Below, piece after piece: positions 1 to 10,555 of a DNA stretch of 64,000 nt. The notes beneath the pieces are model-generated. The model ran no database searches. It was given only the letters and a program-made list of their open reading frames with translations, and was not told where the DNA came from. Each line of letters opens with the position of its first letter. The first letter of the stretch is position 1. Source of the DNA: Euprymna scolopes (Eukaryota; Mollusca; Cephalopoda; Sepiida; Sepiolidae); NCBI GenBank assembly GCA_024364805.1, contig CM044495.1, positions 16,970,998 to 17,034,997 on the forward strand. The letters are read 5' to 3'. Made by a program: the position numbers and the translations under genes.

Positions 1-215
1 AGATGTTGGTTTACATTACATTTAAACTTCTGCATATCAGTACAGTCAGGGAAACAAGTAGTAGGAAGGGAATTTTAAAGTCTAGTTGTTCAAGGGAAGA
101 AACTATTAGAGTAGAAAGCTTTCTGGCATTTAGTTACCTCAACAGTGAAGGGGTGAGATTTTGTTGCTAAGCAGATTTGTTGAGGATATGTACGTCAAGG
201 GGGCATAAGTGCAAC
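1..215 (-). mobile_element. LINE ORF2 C-terminal fragment (CR1/Jockey-type), cut by window edge
   Basis: Read on the minus strand this gives the typical end of the window's main LINE family: a basic stretch, then CQKAFYSNSFFP, then a spoiled LWNSLP, CFPDCTDMQKFKCNVN. Several stops are present, so it is dead. It matches the copies at 26.8, 55.9 and 58.9 kb. The 5' part lies outside the window or was never copied. The exact non-LTR clade (CR1, Jockey or a relative) cannot be settled from this tail. Confidence 0.75.
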
Positions 216-239
216 AAGTAATCAAATTGTATTGATTAA

Positions 240-600
240 TTATTTCAATCTCTTGTAATATTCATTAACATCCAAATAACAATCTATCCATCTCATTAAC
301 CCTTATCCTCGAGTAGCTTTTAATCTTCATAAGTAGTGACACTTTAGTATACAAAGAGTTCATTCTATATATGTTTTTAGTGAGGAAAGTGCTGTTGTCA
401 GATTTGGACTGGTAAATCTCTGTTCCATTATGGAATTCCTTCCCTGCTGATTGTCTTCCTTCTACTTATAGCTTAGTATTCTCAAGACTAAGGTCAATAG
501 GCATCTCTTGTCTTTGTGATAATAATATTTCGTTCTTGTTAACACTTTACATCAAGTGGTTTCAGGCCTTGTCTTGAGTGAGTTCCATAAAAACAAAAGC
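240..600 (+). mobile_element. Two LINE 3' ends in series
   Basis: Positions 297-345 carry the conserved 3' tail of the main LINE family (attaacccttatcctcgag, then a GTGAC end). Positions 415-600 carry a second tail type: coding remnants (ctcaagactaaggtcaatag, that is LKTKVNRH), then a segment ending tacatcaagtggtttcagg and ttccataaaaa. The second tail type recurs at 11.64 kb (minus), 33.1 kb (plus) and 59.5 kb (minus). Both are short, 5'-truncated and non-coding today. Confidence 0.6.
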
Positions 601-1059
601 ATGACGGAACCTTTTATAAAGATGGTCTACAGGCTTTAGACAATCTTATAAAGAACAACTAGAGACTCTTAACCTGCACACACTGGTGTAGGTGATTGCA
701 TGACGATTTCATCTTCACCTTTAATGTCTAGCAACTATAACATACTGTGTGACCTCTTCTTCATATTATTTCTGCAGAGAGGTCTTTGTGAAATCTAGCA
801 GAAACTTTACCCAAGACGATTTGCGCTGAAATGTCTGAAAAACTTATTTGTTGGTTTGGGTTGCTGAAATGTGGAATTATTGGTTAAAAGAATGGTCAGC
901 TTGCAGACGTCTAAACAGTTCAAGGCACCAGCGGACACATGATGGTTATTGATCATTGGATGGTTACCGCTGTACATAACGCATTCCCCATTTTTTATAA
1001 CTCGTTTTTACATGGTTTTAATCCTGTGATAATCTTTTGTCAATATATTGAATTATAGA
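601..1059. other. Unassigned AT-rich sequence
   Basis: No ORF, RNA gene or repeat family was recognised here. Composition is similar to the surrounding non-coding DNA. Confidence 0.4.
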
Positions 1060-1510
1060 GATGCTTGGATTAAATACTAATCTCTATTAATCCCTAACTG
1101 TGATCGAACGAATAAATAATATTTCGTAACTTTTAATTAGATTTTGATTTTTTGTTTCAAATAAGTTTGATAATTTGTGGATGCATAGCTAAAAGAGTTA
1201 AGGCATTTAGTAGCTATCTATACCTAATACTAATCGCTATTAATCACTAACTTGCATCGAGTGGATACCATAATACTTCGTTCACCGCACCTTATCATAG
1301 TAAAGATCCATACAAAATGTCAGCCAAATCGGTCAAGTAGTTTCCAAGAGAACTTTTAGAGTAAATGTGGTATTGCGGTGACTAATCCCTATTAATCCCT
1401 AACTGTGCATCAGACGGATCCCATAATAACAGTTCTCTGTACCTTATTATAGTAAAGGTCCATACAAAATTTCAGCCAGATTGGCCCAGTAATTTCCGAG
1501 AAAATGTGGA
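1060..1510. repeat. Diverged tandem repeat, about 152-bp period, three copies
   Basis: The motif taatcnctattaatcnctaact recurs at about 1078, 1231 and 1383, giving spacings of 152-153 bp. Copies two and three also share accttatnatagtaaag and tccatacaaaat. Divergence is high, so the array is old. The short ORFs across it are not conserved between copies, so I do not call them coding. Confidence 0.6.
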
Positions 1511-1619
1511 ACCGATGGACAAAGAGAACTATAGAAATTGAAATTATAAAACTTCCAAGTGACAAAACTAATATCACTCGATAAAGTTTGTACAAAAAAA
1601 TAAATTCGGTTTTGCAATC

Positions 1620-2092
1620 TATCTAGATATCTGACCAGGCTCCTTGCCTGGACAAATGTGATTCTCTCTCTCTCCAAATTTATGTCTTTCATCAGCTGCC
1701 TCAAATCTCCAGGATCAGTTGGCATCATGTGCAACTTGCTGGATGTATGTGGATCTAGGTCGTCCTATGCTCATATGCCCGTACTGTGGACTCCACAGCA
1801 ATACATTTCTCACCAGCTGTTGCTTGCTCCTCTGGCTGTGACTGGCAAATCGTAGACGTTGTTCCCTGATGGTAGTAGATATGGCAGGTAGGTTGCCATA
1901 AAGTTACTGCTTTGTGGGATGATTTTTCCAAGATATATTTAACACCATTTGTAGCATATGGGTGTACGTGCCGTCTAGCTTTCTTTCCAATCTTTTGGTG
2001 AGTGTCCAGGTTGTAGCACGATAAACGAGGACAGACTTCATCACCACTCTGAAGAACTGCCTTTTCAGTTTGTCAATTGGTCTTGAAGTTCA
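1620..2092 (-). mobile_element. RTE-like LINE ORF2 C-terminal fragment
   Basis: The minus strand reads KLKRQFFRVVMKSVLVYRAT, then WTLTKRLERKLDGTYTHML, then NISWKNHPTKQ, a stop, LYGNLPAIS and IGRPRSTYIQQVAHDAN. This is the post-RT C-terminal region known from RTE-like elements. It has at least one internal stop and lacks the endonuclease and RT domains. It differs from the main LINE family of the window and is the only copy of this type seen here. Confidence 0.75.
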
Positions 2093-3049
2093 TGTTGATT
2101 GCAGCAATAAGCATAAAATATAGCAAGGAAATAAAATAAATCTCATACTTTAATTAAATTATATTTCAACAAAAACTGGAGCAACCTAATCTTAACATAC
2201 TGTGCCATGAACAGTAAAGTTAATCTCTTAGTCATTTTTTTTTTTTTTTTTACATTGGCAGCACACTAAGGTGATTGCGTTTATCCACACAAGCTATACT
2301 GTTGACCTTTTTGTCTCAACAGGTGAAAGGCTGCTTAATTTGTCCGTATCGCTGCTCCATGAAACGGAATTCCCTCGAATGTAATGCAGCATCTCACCAC
2401 CAATGTATTGAAGTGAACTGTTTTGAAGAAATGCATATTTGTACATAGTGTTTTTCTTTCTATGATTTGTTTCTTTTTTACATCGTAAGTATAACACATT
2501 CTTCCACTTTTGTTTCAATAACTGTTGATTTGATTCCAAATTAGTTAACCTTCACAAAGTCGCTCACATATCCTAAACTGAGTACATTAAGTTCGTTTTA
2601 ATTATTTTTAAATTGAAAAAGGTTTTTAATATCAGGATCAGAGCAAGAAAAAAACTCAAATTCATCGGTATATAGATTATAAGACTTGTGTAGTATTTGG
2701 GTGATTGAAAGAATAATTATAGATCAGTGAAACCACACTTAAATCTAAAGGTCAAATTTTATATTAAAGTTTTAAAGCCGACTGCTGTAAAATGGGCGCA
2801 ATACTAAAATATGTTACTCTCAGTGGAAAGAGGAGATTATAATATAAATTTATTTTGTATTGCTTCAACTCTTCCCATGCATTATCACCGCCATCTTTGT
2901 CTTAACTGAAGGTTGTAGAAGACTAGGATATAATAAAACCCTAACTCGCTACAAGAAAATAATGAAACGAATGGAATTGAAGGAAACAAAAACTCAATTG
3001 ATGGATAAGATAAACGTGTCGGTTATTTACTGTTGAAACAATGAGTGTT
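2093..3049. other. Unassigned AT-rich sequence with a T tract
   Basis: It holds a T run at 2236-2252 that could be the poly(A) of a minus-strand retroposon, but no recognisable element body is attached. The minus-strand ORF at 2294-2539 (81 codons) has no motif I recognise and is within chance length. Confidence 0.35.
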
Positions 3050-3720
3050 TTAGATATAACATGTGTTCATGTCCGCGCGGGTGTAACCCTCGTTTGTTGC
3101 TGGACTGGTGGTGTAGAAAGAAAAAGGACATGTGTGTTCATCTCACATTCGGGTCACTATTGTTTGTTCATGCGTGGGAAGAGAAGTGAGTAATGTAATA
3201 GAACGAGAAATGGCAGTCCATCGTGTAGACAAAGAAAAGGATAGAAGGTTGACGTCAGTTAGCAGTCAGCTACGCGAAGGTGTTCTCAGGGACCAGTAGT
3301 AGATAGAGAGAGAAAGAGTGTACGTACTGTCTGTTGGCCTTTTGTCCCATATAGTAGTAAATGGCATGAGGTGCGCGCGCCTGCCGAACCTGCAGCGGCT
3401 AGTGCGCCGACCAATCACCTCGGGAGGCTAGTCTGAAAAAGGGCTGGAAACAGCTTGTCTCTTCCTTTCTTTTATAGGTGTTTCCGGTGTGTCTTTTGTG
3501 CATGTGTGGATTTCCTTTGAAAGGAAGTGACGTCGTCCTTGTGTGCGTACGTGTGCGAGTACATGTGTGTACGTTAGCGTATGTGTATATACACGTGAAT
3601 GTGAGTGTATGTACGCGAACGTGAATATATGTACGTGTGGACGTGGGCGCGTATGTATATGACAAGTGATATGGCTTGAGATGTGAACGTGTGTTTTTGT
3701 GTGAGACTAGAAAAGGCTCG
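3050..3720. promoter_or_regulatory. GC-richer, CpG-bearing island with a CRE-like site
   Basis: This stretch keeps many CpG dinucleotides (for example gtccgcgcgggtg and gaggtgcgcgcgcctgcc) in an AT-rich, otherwise CpG-poor window. A full palindromic TGACGTCA, the consensus for CREB/ATF proteins, lies at 3250-3257, and a second GTGACGTC near 3527. The right part (3538-3665) is alternating purine-pyrimidine (tgtgcgtacgtg and similar). It could be a promoter or first exon, or a relatively young unmethylated repeat. No splice-consistent ORF was found. The regulatory call is inference from composition and motif only. Confidence 0.3.
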
Positions 3721-4694
3721 CGCAAGGCCTTAACTCGGTGTTGTTGTAAATACAAGACAAAAAATGGGCCATTTGAGCTTTTATTATAATACGGAACAGA
3801 ATATTTTAGACACGAGTTGAACTTCAAAATTTCATTCTATACGCATCTGTATCATAGCAATGTATTGCTAGAAAAAAGGTTGACTTCCGTCATTCGACTT
3901 TTGGCATAACGTTCTTACAAAATCGCGTTTTTCTAACTCATCATTGAAACGTTAGTTATGTTACCCAATAAATAACTATTAAGAATTTGAATAAGCTGGG
4001 GTTTTTTTTTTTCTTTTTTTTAATAATACAGGATGATCGATAGAAAACTGGGAAATTTTTTTTTTCAAGTTTTTCAAATATTAATATTATATCACAAATG
4101 CTGAAAATGTTGTCCATACAAGTCGAAGCGAAGCAGCCAGACGCAATGAAATTTATAAACTTTCCTGCTTTTCTAGCGACCATCCTGCATCTATTAACTG
4201 CCAAAAGTTCAATCCAAGCAAATATTACATATCAGAGAGATGGTATGAAATTGGAAAACCTAATCAAAATGGGGTCAAGTAGATGTTTAAAACCAATCAT
4301 GAAAATAATTTTGAATTTTCTGAAAAAAAATAAACACACACACACATATATATATATATATATGGAAATATACTTTATTTCCTTATAATATATATCAATC
4401 CTTATTTAAAAAGCTCAGTGTAATTACAAAGCAATATAGTGAATGGATGACAAACGTCTATATTCCAAAGTTCTTGATGTTGACCATCTTACAATTTATT
4501 CCTTTAATTCTGTTAACATTTACAATTCTTGACAGTATCTTTTTCATTGCACAAAATCAATCACTTAATTATTATATCAATTATTGAATCTAGAGGCAAC
4601 AGACTTTAAATTGATAACTATTTTCTTTAATTGCAGATTTGGCAACTATCGGTTGTCTTAAGATCAGCTTGGTTTGACAATTCATCATCAAGAG
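3721..4694. other. Unassigned AT-rich sequence
   Basis: It contains a short (CA)/(AT) microsatellite at 4333-4362 and T/A runs near 4000 and 4060. The overlapping ORFs on both strands around 3956-4388 end in homopolymer-encoded lysines or (AT)n-encoded residues and show no domain. I see nothing functional. Confidence 0.35.
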
Positions 4695-4937
4695 ACTGAC
4701 ATCTGAGAAGCGTTTGCAAATTAAAAATGATACGATCAATTTACTGAGAGAAACATTTGATGAACAAATAATTTCACTAAATGGACCTGTCAACTGGTCA
4801 CCTCATTCATGCGATTTAATTTTCTTTCGGGTATGTAAAGTCATATGTATATACTGACAAACCAATCACAATAAACCACTTGGAAGACAACATTTGATGC
4901 ATTATTGCTGAAATACAGTCTAATCTAATGTGTACAG
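4695..4937 (+). mobile_element. Mariner/IS630-type transposase C-terminal remnant
   Basis: The plus strand reads LRETFDEQIISLNGPVNWSP, then HSCDLIFFRVCK with further pieces resembling the known pattern 'NWPPRSCDLTPLDYFLWGYVK...YADKP...IDHLEDNI'. The Asp of CDL corresponds to the third catalytic acid of DDE transposases. The N-terminal two thirds are missing, frames are broken, and the remnant stops where the LINE poly(T) at 4938 begins. Its class is distinct from the mariner at 40 kb. Confidence 0.6.
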
Positions 4938-5265
4938 TTGTTTTTTTTGTTTTTTTTTGGGGGGGGGGTTACAAAGGAGTCATGATTTATGAAGGCCCAG
5001 AGGCCATTCGAGGATAAATGTTAATGAGTATACATTAGTCAATGGGAAAATGTCGCAGTAATCGTTAGTAGTGGAAATTTGGTAAACTGAATTACTTAAG
5101 GGAATGGCTCATCAAGAACTTGTTCACATTGGACTTGAAGACGACCATATTGTAGTCAGTTGGAAAGCAGAAAAATGGAAGAGTTCCACATGTGTCCAGT
5201 TCTAAGAAAGAAGCTTTATTCATGGAATCTACATTTAGATTTAGGAACAGAAAAAGAGTATGGGT
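4938..5265 (-). mobile_element. LINE 3' end (main family), minus strand
   Basis: It begins with a T-rich run (minus-strand poly(A)), then the conserved tail (ccagaggccattcgaggata), then a 3' UTR and the end of ORF2 read on the minus strand. Coding remnants reach to about 5265. It directly abuts the transposase remnant, so this LINE probably inserted into that element. It is 5'-truncated, as most copies here are. Confidence 0.7.
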
Positions 5266-5969
5266 AATTAATGATAGTGGTTTTAGCTAGACGAGTGTTT
5301 TTCATGAAAGTGAAAACTGGACCTCTAGATTACGTACGCCCGAGACTGTATTTAAATTATAAATGTTTGAAATTAATTTTTTAAATAAACCACATATTTG
5401 TATAATAAAAATATTTTTCTGTGATTTATTTTAAGTTCGCCGCCTCTAAAAAAAAACAAAAAAAAACAGATCCTTTACCTACATACATCTATTTTCTTAC
5501 ACTGTTTGATATTCCTACTTATCGTGTATCTGAGAGAGAGAGAGAGAAGTAGGAATAATATCAGACAGTTTATATAAAAAATGTATGAGAAAATGGAAAG
5601 ATGTTGAACATATTTATTCTGGTGTCTAACTATTTTTTATTTTTACATAAAACTAGATTAAAAACGAAAATGCTAGTTTTTACTGCAGTAAACGATTAAA
5701 GAAAAAATAATGTTAGCATCTTTGAATTTTCACATCTATATATATAATCTTAAAAATAAACTCACATATAAATATATTAAAAGAAATAAAACAAGTTAAA
5801 ATGAACGTTATTTTACTAAAAAAAGATCAACGAATTTTCTGTTTGTTTACATTGAATATTTATTCATAATTATTTATAAGCAATCCAAATGTGTTAAACT
5901 ACCAGCGTCAATTTTTTTTTATTTGATATATAATTTAAATATGTCTATATGCTTATATATGTTTATGCA
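5266..5969. other. AT-rich sequence with an imperfect inverted repeat
   Basis: Around 5493-5582 two arms sharing tgatattcctactt and aagtaggaataatatca flank a (GA)n stretch, giving a potential hairpin. Otherwise there are homopolymer-rich spacers (A runs near 5448 and 5460) with no ORF or family recognised. Confidence 0.4.
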
Positions 5970-6360
5970 TAAGATTCACGTGTAAATTAATTATCCAATC
6001 ATTATGAGTTTTGAAACCTAGCTTCTAAACGTAATAGTCGTTATGTGGGCTATATTTAGTTATTTTGGGATAAAAGTAAAAAAAGGGATAACTTTTTGTA
6101 AAAATTCAGATACCCAGGATTTTTTATCAAATTTTAACATTAGATATTTGGCATCAATTGATGAAAAAATTCTACAAAATCAGTTTCTTTGGAGTATTTA
6201 TTTTTTTTTAGAAGGCATTATATGGAGAAAACCGAAATTCAAATATTCCAGATTTGCATTAAATTTAATCCATATGCTAATTAAGCAAAATTCCACGAAT
6301 TTTACTTTATTTTTAACATTTCTTCAATTAAATTTTCGGCATTTTCTTAAAATCAAAATT
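5970..6360 (+). repeat. Dispersed repeat family C, diverged copy
   Basis: It shares landmarks in the same order with copies near 27.7-28.0 kb, 60.8-61.5 kb (inverted) and 63.0-63.6 kb: 'aattaattatccaatcattatgag' near 5985-6010 and 'ttcaaatattccagatttgca' near 6240. The 107-codon ORF at 6043-6366 lies inside it, is low in complexity and is not preserved in the other copies, so I do not call it a gene. The family resembles internal sequence of non-autonomous Helitrons, which is inference. Confidence 0.5.
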
Positions 6361-6623
6361 ATGTAATGGATTTTGATTGAAATTGATATAAGGATTCTAG
6401 ACATAAGATTTAGTAGCAGTATATCTTGATTTCAATCTCCATAAAGAGATATAAAAGTATTGCTAACTGTTCTGTTCAGGAAACTGATTTTACTCATATT
6501 GGGATAAATACGTGTTCATCAATGTTTCGTCTTTATTTCGAGTCTTACTATTTCCATTATTCTCATCATATATATAAATAAATAAATAAATAAATTGTAG
6601 GTTTTATATTTAATTTTTTTGCA

Positions 6624-6757
6624 CTAAAATATAGAATTTTCAAAACAATTTATTAATTTAACAGCAAATGCATTATATTTCTTAGGAAAGAACTTTAAAT
6701 GTCATGCATTTCTTGTTCAAATCATAAATTTTTGTTTTGAAAATTCTATATTTTACT
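6624..6757. repeat. Inverted repeat (33-bp arms, 68-bp loop)
   Basis: The left arm, 6624-6656, contains aaaatatagaattttcaaaa. The right arm, 6725-6757, contains ttttgaaaattctatatttt. The match is near perfect. Overlapping ORFs on opposite strands here are a by-product of the palindrome. Confidence 0.7.
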
Positions 6758-6899
6758 GTAAAAAATGTTAATAGAAAACTTACAATTTTTAATTTGTTCA
6801 GTCTAGGGATTGTTTTATATAAAAATATTTCTGCCCAACAATATTTTGTAAGATTAAGTGAGAATGTGTATATAAGGACAACTCTCAACCTATATACTC

Positions 6900-7333
6900 A
6901 ACAAAATTTTCATTTACGGACTTGAAATTTCGTATGTAGGATATTCAAAAATATGGAAAAGTTTTTAATCCGTTTTCATTCCCCCTCCCAAAAAAAGGGG
7001 GGCTTCTAAGGGGTAAAAATTAAAAAATTGGTATTAAAATTAAAAAATTGGGAACTATTAGATTTTTATGTTTACTGTTTCATGACTGTGCATGTGTGAA
7101 TAGTTCACATTACAGATTATTTATCTTAAGAATAAGTAGTTTGAAAACACCTTTTAAAGATTGTGTCACGCTAGTCTAATGGTTATCATACTTGGTTCAC
7201 TGTCTTTAGATTTTGGCTTCGATCTCAGCTCGACTATTTTTTTTACTTACAAGAACTGTTTAGAAAAAACAATACTCACATGCATGTCTCAGTTTGTGTA
7301 TGAATTGTACGCATGCAATGCAGGGTGGTCTGC

Positions 7334-7335
<2 letters not shown>
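6900..7335. other. Unassigned sequence, weakly repeat-like
   Basis: Segment 6920-7040 (tatgtaggatattcaaaaat, a fused G/C run, then 'aaaaattggtattaaaat') resembles the degenerate repeats of 41.4-42.1 kb and 23.5 kb. A phrase at 7165-7225 (ctagtctaatggttatcata...cttcgatctcagct) resembles a decayed tRNA-like A box and B box, but it is too weak to call. Confidence 0.3.
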
Positions 7336-7337
<2 letters not shown>

Positions 7338-7372
<35 letters not shown>

Positions 7373-7760
7373 TTCAGAATAATTTTTTATTCAACAATCA
7401 GTTGGTATGGAAACCTGTGATTATAAGATTTACAAAATATTACTGGCGGTAATATTCTATAAGTTATCCCATCTAAATAAGAATTGCTCGATATGCAAGA
7501 TAGAGCAAATAAATTTTAAGAAAATCCTCTTGATACAGAACTTCTGATTAATTAATTATTTTGACTTTGACTTTCCATGTCTCACTGACTTTAGCAAATA
7601 GGGTACATACCTTTATAAATATTTGCTAATATTTTCTCTCCTCTGATGAGATGGTAGACATCGAAACCCTATAGATTAAGGAGATTAATGTTCTAAAGTA
7701 TTCTTTGTCTTGCTTAGAATAATAAAAATTCTTTGATACGAAACTCAATCACTTCATTTC
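7338..7760. repeat. (AT)n array followed by dispersed repeat family D
   Basis: An (AT)n array (7338-7369) is followed by a segment paralogous to 28742-29010. Shared landmarks in order include ttacaaaatattactgg, taatatt, 'tcccatctaaataa' and 'tattctttgtcttgc'. Both copies have (AT)n at their left edge, suggesting that the array is part of the element end or a preferred target. No coding content. Confidence 0.55.
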
Positions 7761-7789
7761 AATAAGGTGTTTTTGAAATTCATTGAATC

Positions 7790-7835
<46 letters not shown>

Positions 7836-7905
7836 CATGTGTGTGTATGTATGTATGTATGCATTAAATTGTGATTCAATGAATTTCAAAAAACCCTTTG
7901 AAAAA
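7758..7905. repeat. Hairpin with (AT)n centre, first of two
   Basis: Left arm 7758-7796 (gaaattcattgaatcacaat) and right arm 7865-7904 (attgtgattcaatgaatttc) are inverted copies. The loop is an (AT)n array followed by (TG/TATG)n. This resembles a foldback or MITE-like element with a microsatellite core. Confidence 0.75.
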
Positions 7906-7970
7906 AACCTGTATGGCAAATTTATCTGCCTGTTCGAGCATGAAACTTAAAAAAACATATATATATATAT

Positions 7971-8266
7971 AAACATTTAAAAAGACATTTTCTTTACTCA
8001 ATACCCACATCCTGATGATGGTTTTGGAATGAACCGAAATTACTCAGGTACACAACGAGTATGGCAAATTCATCTGCCTGTTCGAGCCTGAAACTTAAAA
8101 ACAGGAATATATATATATATATATATATATGCCCTGTGTTTAAGTTTCAGGCTCGAACAGGCAGATGAATTTGCCATACTCGTTGTGTACCTGAGTAATT
8201 TCGGTTCATTCCAAAACCATCACCAGGATGTGGGTATTGAGTAAAGAAAATGTCTTTAAATGTTTA
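7971..8266. repeat. Long near-perfect palindrome with (AT)n centre
   Basis: Left arm 7971-8104 and right arm 8134-8266 are about 133 bp each and nearly identical as reverse complements (cctgttcgagcctgaaactt against aagtttcaggctcgaacagg). The loop is only an (AT)n run of about 28 bp. A third, direct partial copy of the arm (tgcctgttcgagcatgaaac) lies just before it, at about 7927-7950. The small divergence between arms suggests recent formation or gene conversion. Confidence 0.85.
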
Positions 8267-8837
8267 GTAATAGTTTAGTTGTGGTATGAACCGTCTGATT
8301 GATCGTAGGGTTAATAGAGTATAAGAATTAATATTTAGAAACGATCAAAATAATAAAAAATAATTTAATTTATAAATTTGGTGCAAGCCCGAAACAAAAT
8401 TTTTCTTATTTATATAAACAAACATTACCAAGTTAATAATTTCGATAAAACTTAGTTGATCTTTTAATGTGACCGTAAATGAAAAACAAAAAAAAGAAAT
8501 TTGCTTTATCACTTGCAATTTAGAAACAGATCAATCCCAATAAATAAAATAACATTTGAATACAAATGTTAAATATTTATCCCAAAAATAAAATATTACT
8601 AAAAAAAAAACAAAAAAACTATTTGTCTTGTAATAAAAAACAACAAATAGTTAATAAAATGTCCTTTTTTCAAAACAAATATGCACATTTTTTACTCTTG
8701 CGGCTCATATCACACATACATAAATAGTATATAAATACGATGCGTTTATTGAGTAAAGATGAATTAACTTGAAATCAATGTTTTGACTTTACCGTTAATG
8801 CAAGTAATCGCACAACTTTTATATTCAGTAGCGTCCA
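8267..8837. other. Unassigned AT-rich sequence
   Basis: No ORF, RNA gene or recognisable repeat was found here. It contains several short A runs. Confidence 0.4.
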
Positions 8838-9170
8838 TTGATCTTGGTTCTGTGGTCTGAAAGGAGAGGCTGGCGGCAGGCAACACAGTCATTCTTTGCA
8901 TCGGGCTCGCTTCTCCTGCTACGACTGACGGAGTTTATCCTCGCCTCTCCTGAGGGAGCTGGTAATCTGGTACTTCCACAGGTCGTGCTAATCATCAAGT
9001 GCTTTCCAGCTTATATATTTCGTTTACACAAGTCTTTGAATCGAAGCTGTCGGTTATCAGTTCTCCATAGGTCTTTTGGGATCCTGCCATCCTGCATCCA
9101 GCGGACATGTCCAAGTCGACGCTGATGCAAGAGAGTGTACATACTTGATACATTAGCACACAAAGCCTAC
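8838..9170 (-). mobile_element. LINE ORF2 C-terminal fragment (RTE-like, HVR motif)
   Basis: The minus strand reads QRRLGHVRWMQDGRIPKDLW, then RQLRFKDLCKRNI. This matches the well-known LINE C-terminal pattern 'LRWLGHVRRMDDGRIPKDLLYGEL...RYKDVCKRDLK'. The downstream codons recall the serine/arginine-rich end of that protein. Frames are broken by stops and small indels. GC content is higher than in the flanks. It is a different LINE lineage from the main family and from the 1.6 kb fragment. Confidence 0.7.
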
Positions 9171-9276
9171 TAAACACTGTCCTCGAGTGTCTAAGGTTTC
9201 TCTGTACAGGGATTTATTAGAATAACCGGGCATAAGGATACTTCCCTCTACAAGTAATCCCTGACTAAATATTCAA

Positions 9277-10028
9277 AATTACGTAGTATTCGAAACCCAA
9301 ATAAAATTATGTAGTATTCGAAACCCAAATAAAATTACGTAATGTTCGAAACCCAAATAAAATTACGTAATATTCGAAACCCAANNNNNNNNNNNNNNNN
9401 NNNNNNNNNNNNNNNNNNNNNNNNNNNNNNNNNNNNNNNNNNNNNNNNNNNNNNNNNNNNNNNNNNNNNNNNNNNNNNNNNNNNNNNNNNNNNNNNNNNN
9501 NNNNNNNNNNNNNNNNNNNNNNNNNNNNNNNNNNNNNNNNNNNNNNNNNNNNNNNNNNNNNNNNNNNNNNNNNNNNNNNNNNNNNNNNNNNNNNNNNNNN
9601 NNNNNNNNNNNNNNNNNNNNNNNNNNNNNNNNNNNNNNNNNNNNNNNNNNNNNNNNNNNNNNNNNNNNNNNNNNNNNNNNNNNNNNNNNNNNNNNNNNNN
9701 NNNNNNNNNNNNNNNNNNNNNNNNNNNNNNNNNNNNNNNNNNNNNNNNNNNNNNNNNNNNNNNNNNNNNNNNNNNNNNNNNNNNNNNNNNNNNNNNNNNN
9801 NNNNNNNNNNNNNNNNNNNNNNNNNNNNNNNNNNNNNNNNNNNNNNNNNNNNNNNNNNNNNNNNNNNNNNNNNNNNNNNNNNNNNNNNNNNNNNNNNNNN
9901 NNNNNNNNNNNNNNNNNNNNNNNNNNNNNNNNNNNNNNNNNNNNNNNNNNNNNNNNNNNNNNNNNNNNNNNNTACGTAGTATTCGAAACCCAAATAAAAT
10001 TATGTAGTATTCAAAACCCAAATAAAAT
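9277..10028. repeat. 28-bp minisatellite containing the large assembly gap
   Basis: The unit tacgtagtattcgaaaccca plus aataaaat repeats at exactly 28-bp spacing (GTA at 9283, 9311, 9339, 9367) up to a run of Ns at 9385-9972, and continues after it for two units to 10028. The GTA at 9367 and the one at 9976 are 609 bp apart, which is not a multiple of 28. The gap length is therefore not an exact array length and the real array may be much longer. The N-containing translations over it are not genes. Confidence 0.9.
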
Positions 10029-10344
10029 CTCCTCGATGTGGCTACCTTATATGAGGATTGGTGCATCTTCTCAAAGCAATGTTGCTTGTAGTAATAACAC
10101 TAAGCTGGAAAGTCCACCAGACTAGATAAATTCTTGTTCTAGAATCCAGTAAGAATAAAATATATACTATAACAGTTAACTGGTCAATAAGTGTTAAGAA
10201 AATGTTCTTTACTAATTCAACGTTTGAGAAATAAAAAAGAATTATATGGAATATTTGAATATCTATACATCTCATATACAGATCAAGTGTTAGCCCCAGG
10301 TTGTGGGGCCCTTGATTTCTAAGAACTTCGACTGAAGTAAAAGG

Positions 10345-10389
<45 letters not shown>

Positions 10390-10555
10390 ATTTTTAAATG
10401 GCAAATACCTGCATAAAACTAATGATACAAATTGATCAAAGTGGATTGTAATATATATAGTCTAAAGAAGCTTTGAATAAAAAAAATGCAAAAATAAAAA
10501 TAAAGAATGCAGTTTAAATTCCCGGATGGAAAAATAAATATTAACTTTAACCTAT
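10029..10555. other. Unassigned AT-rich sequence with (AT)n(AG)n
   Basis: A compound (AT)n-(AG)n microsatellite lies at 10355-10389. The rest shows no ORF of note and no family recognised. Confidence 0.4.

Noticed and set aside
3399-3827. 142-codon minus-strand ORF rich in Thr, His and Arg
   Set aside because: The residues come from the alternating purine-pyrimidine tract, no domain is visible, and low complexity explains the open frame.
6043-6366. 107-codon ORF
   Set aside because: It lies in dispersed repeat family C, whose other copies do not keep the frame.
9307-10066. Long apparent ORFs on both strands over the N run
   Set aside because: They are almost entirely untranslatable Ns joined to minisatellite units; not genes.
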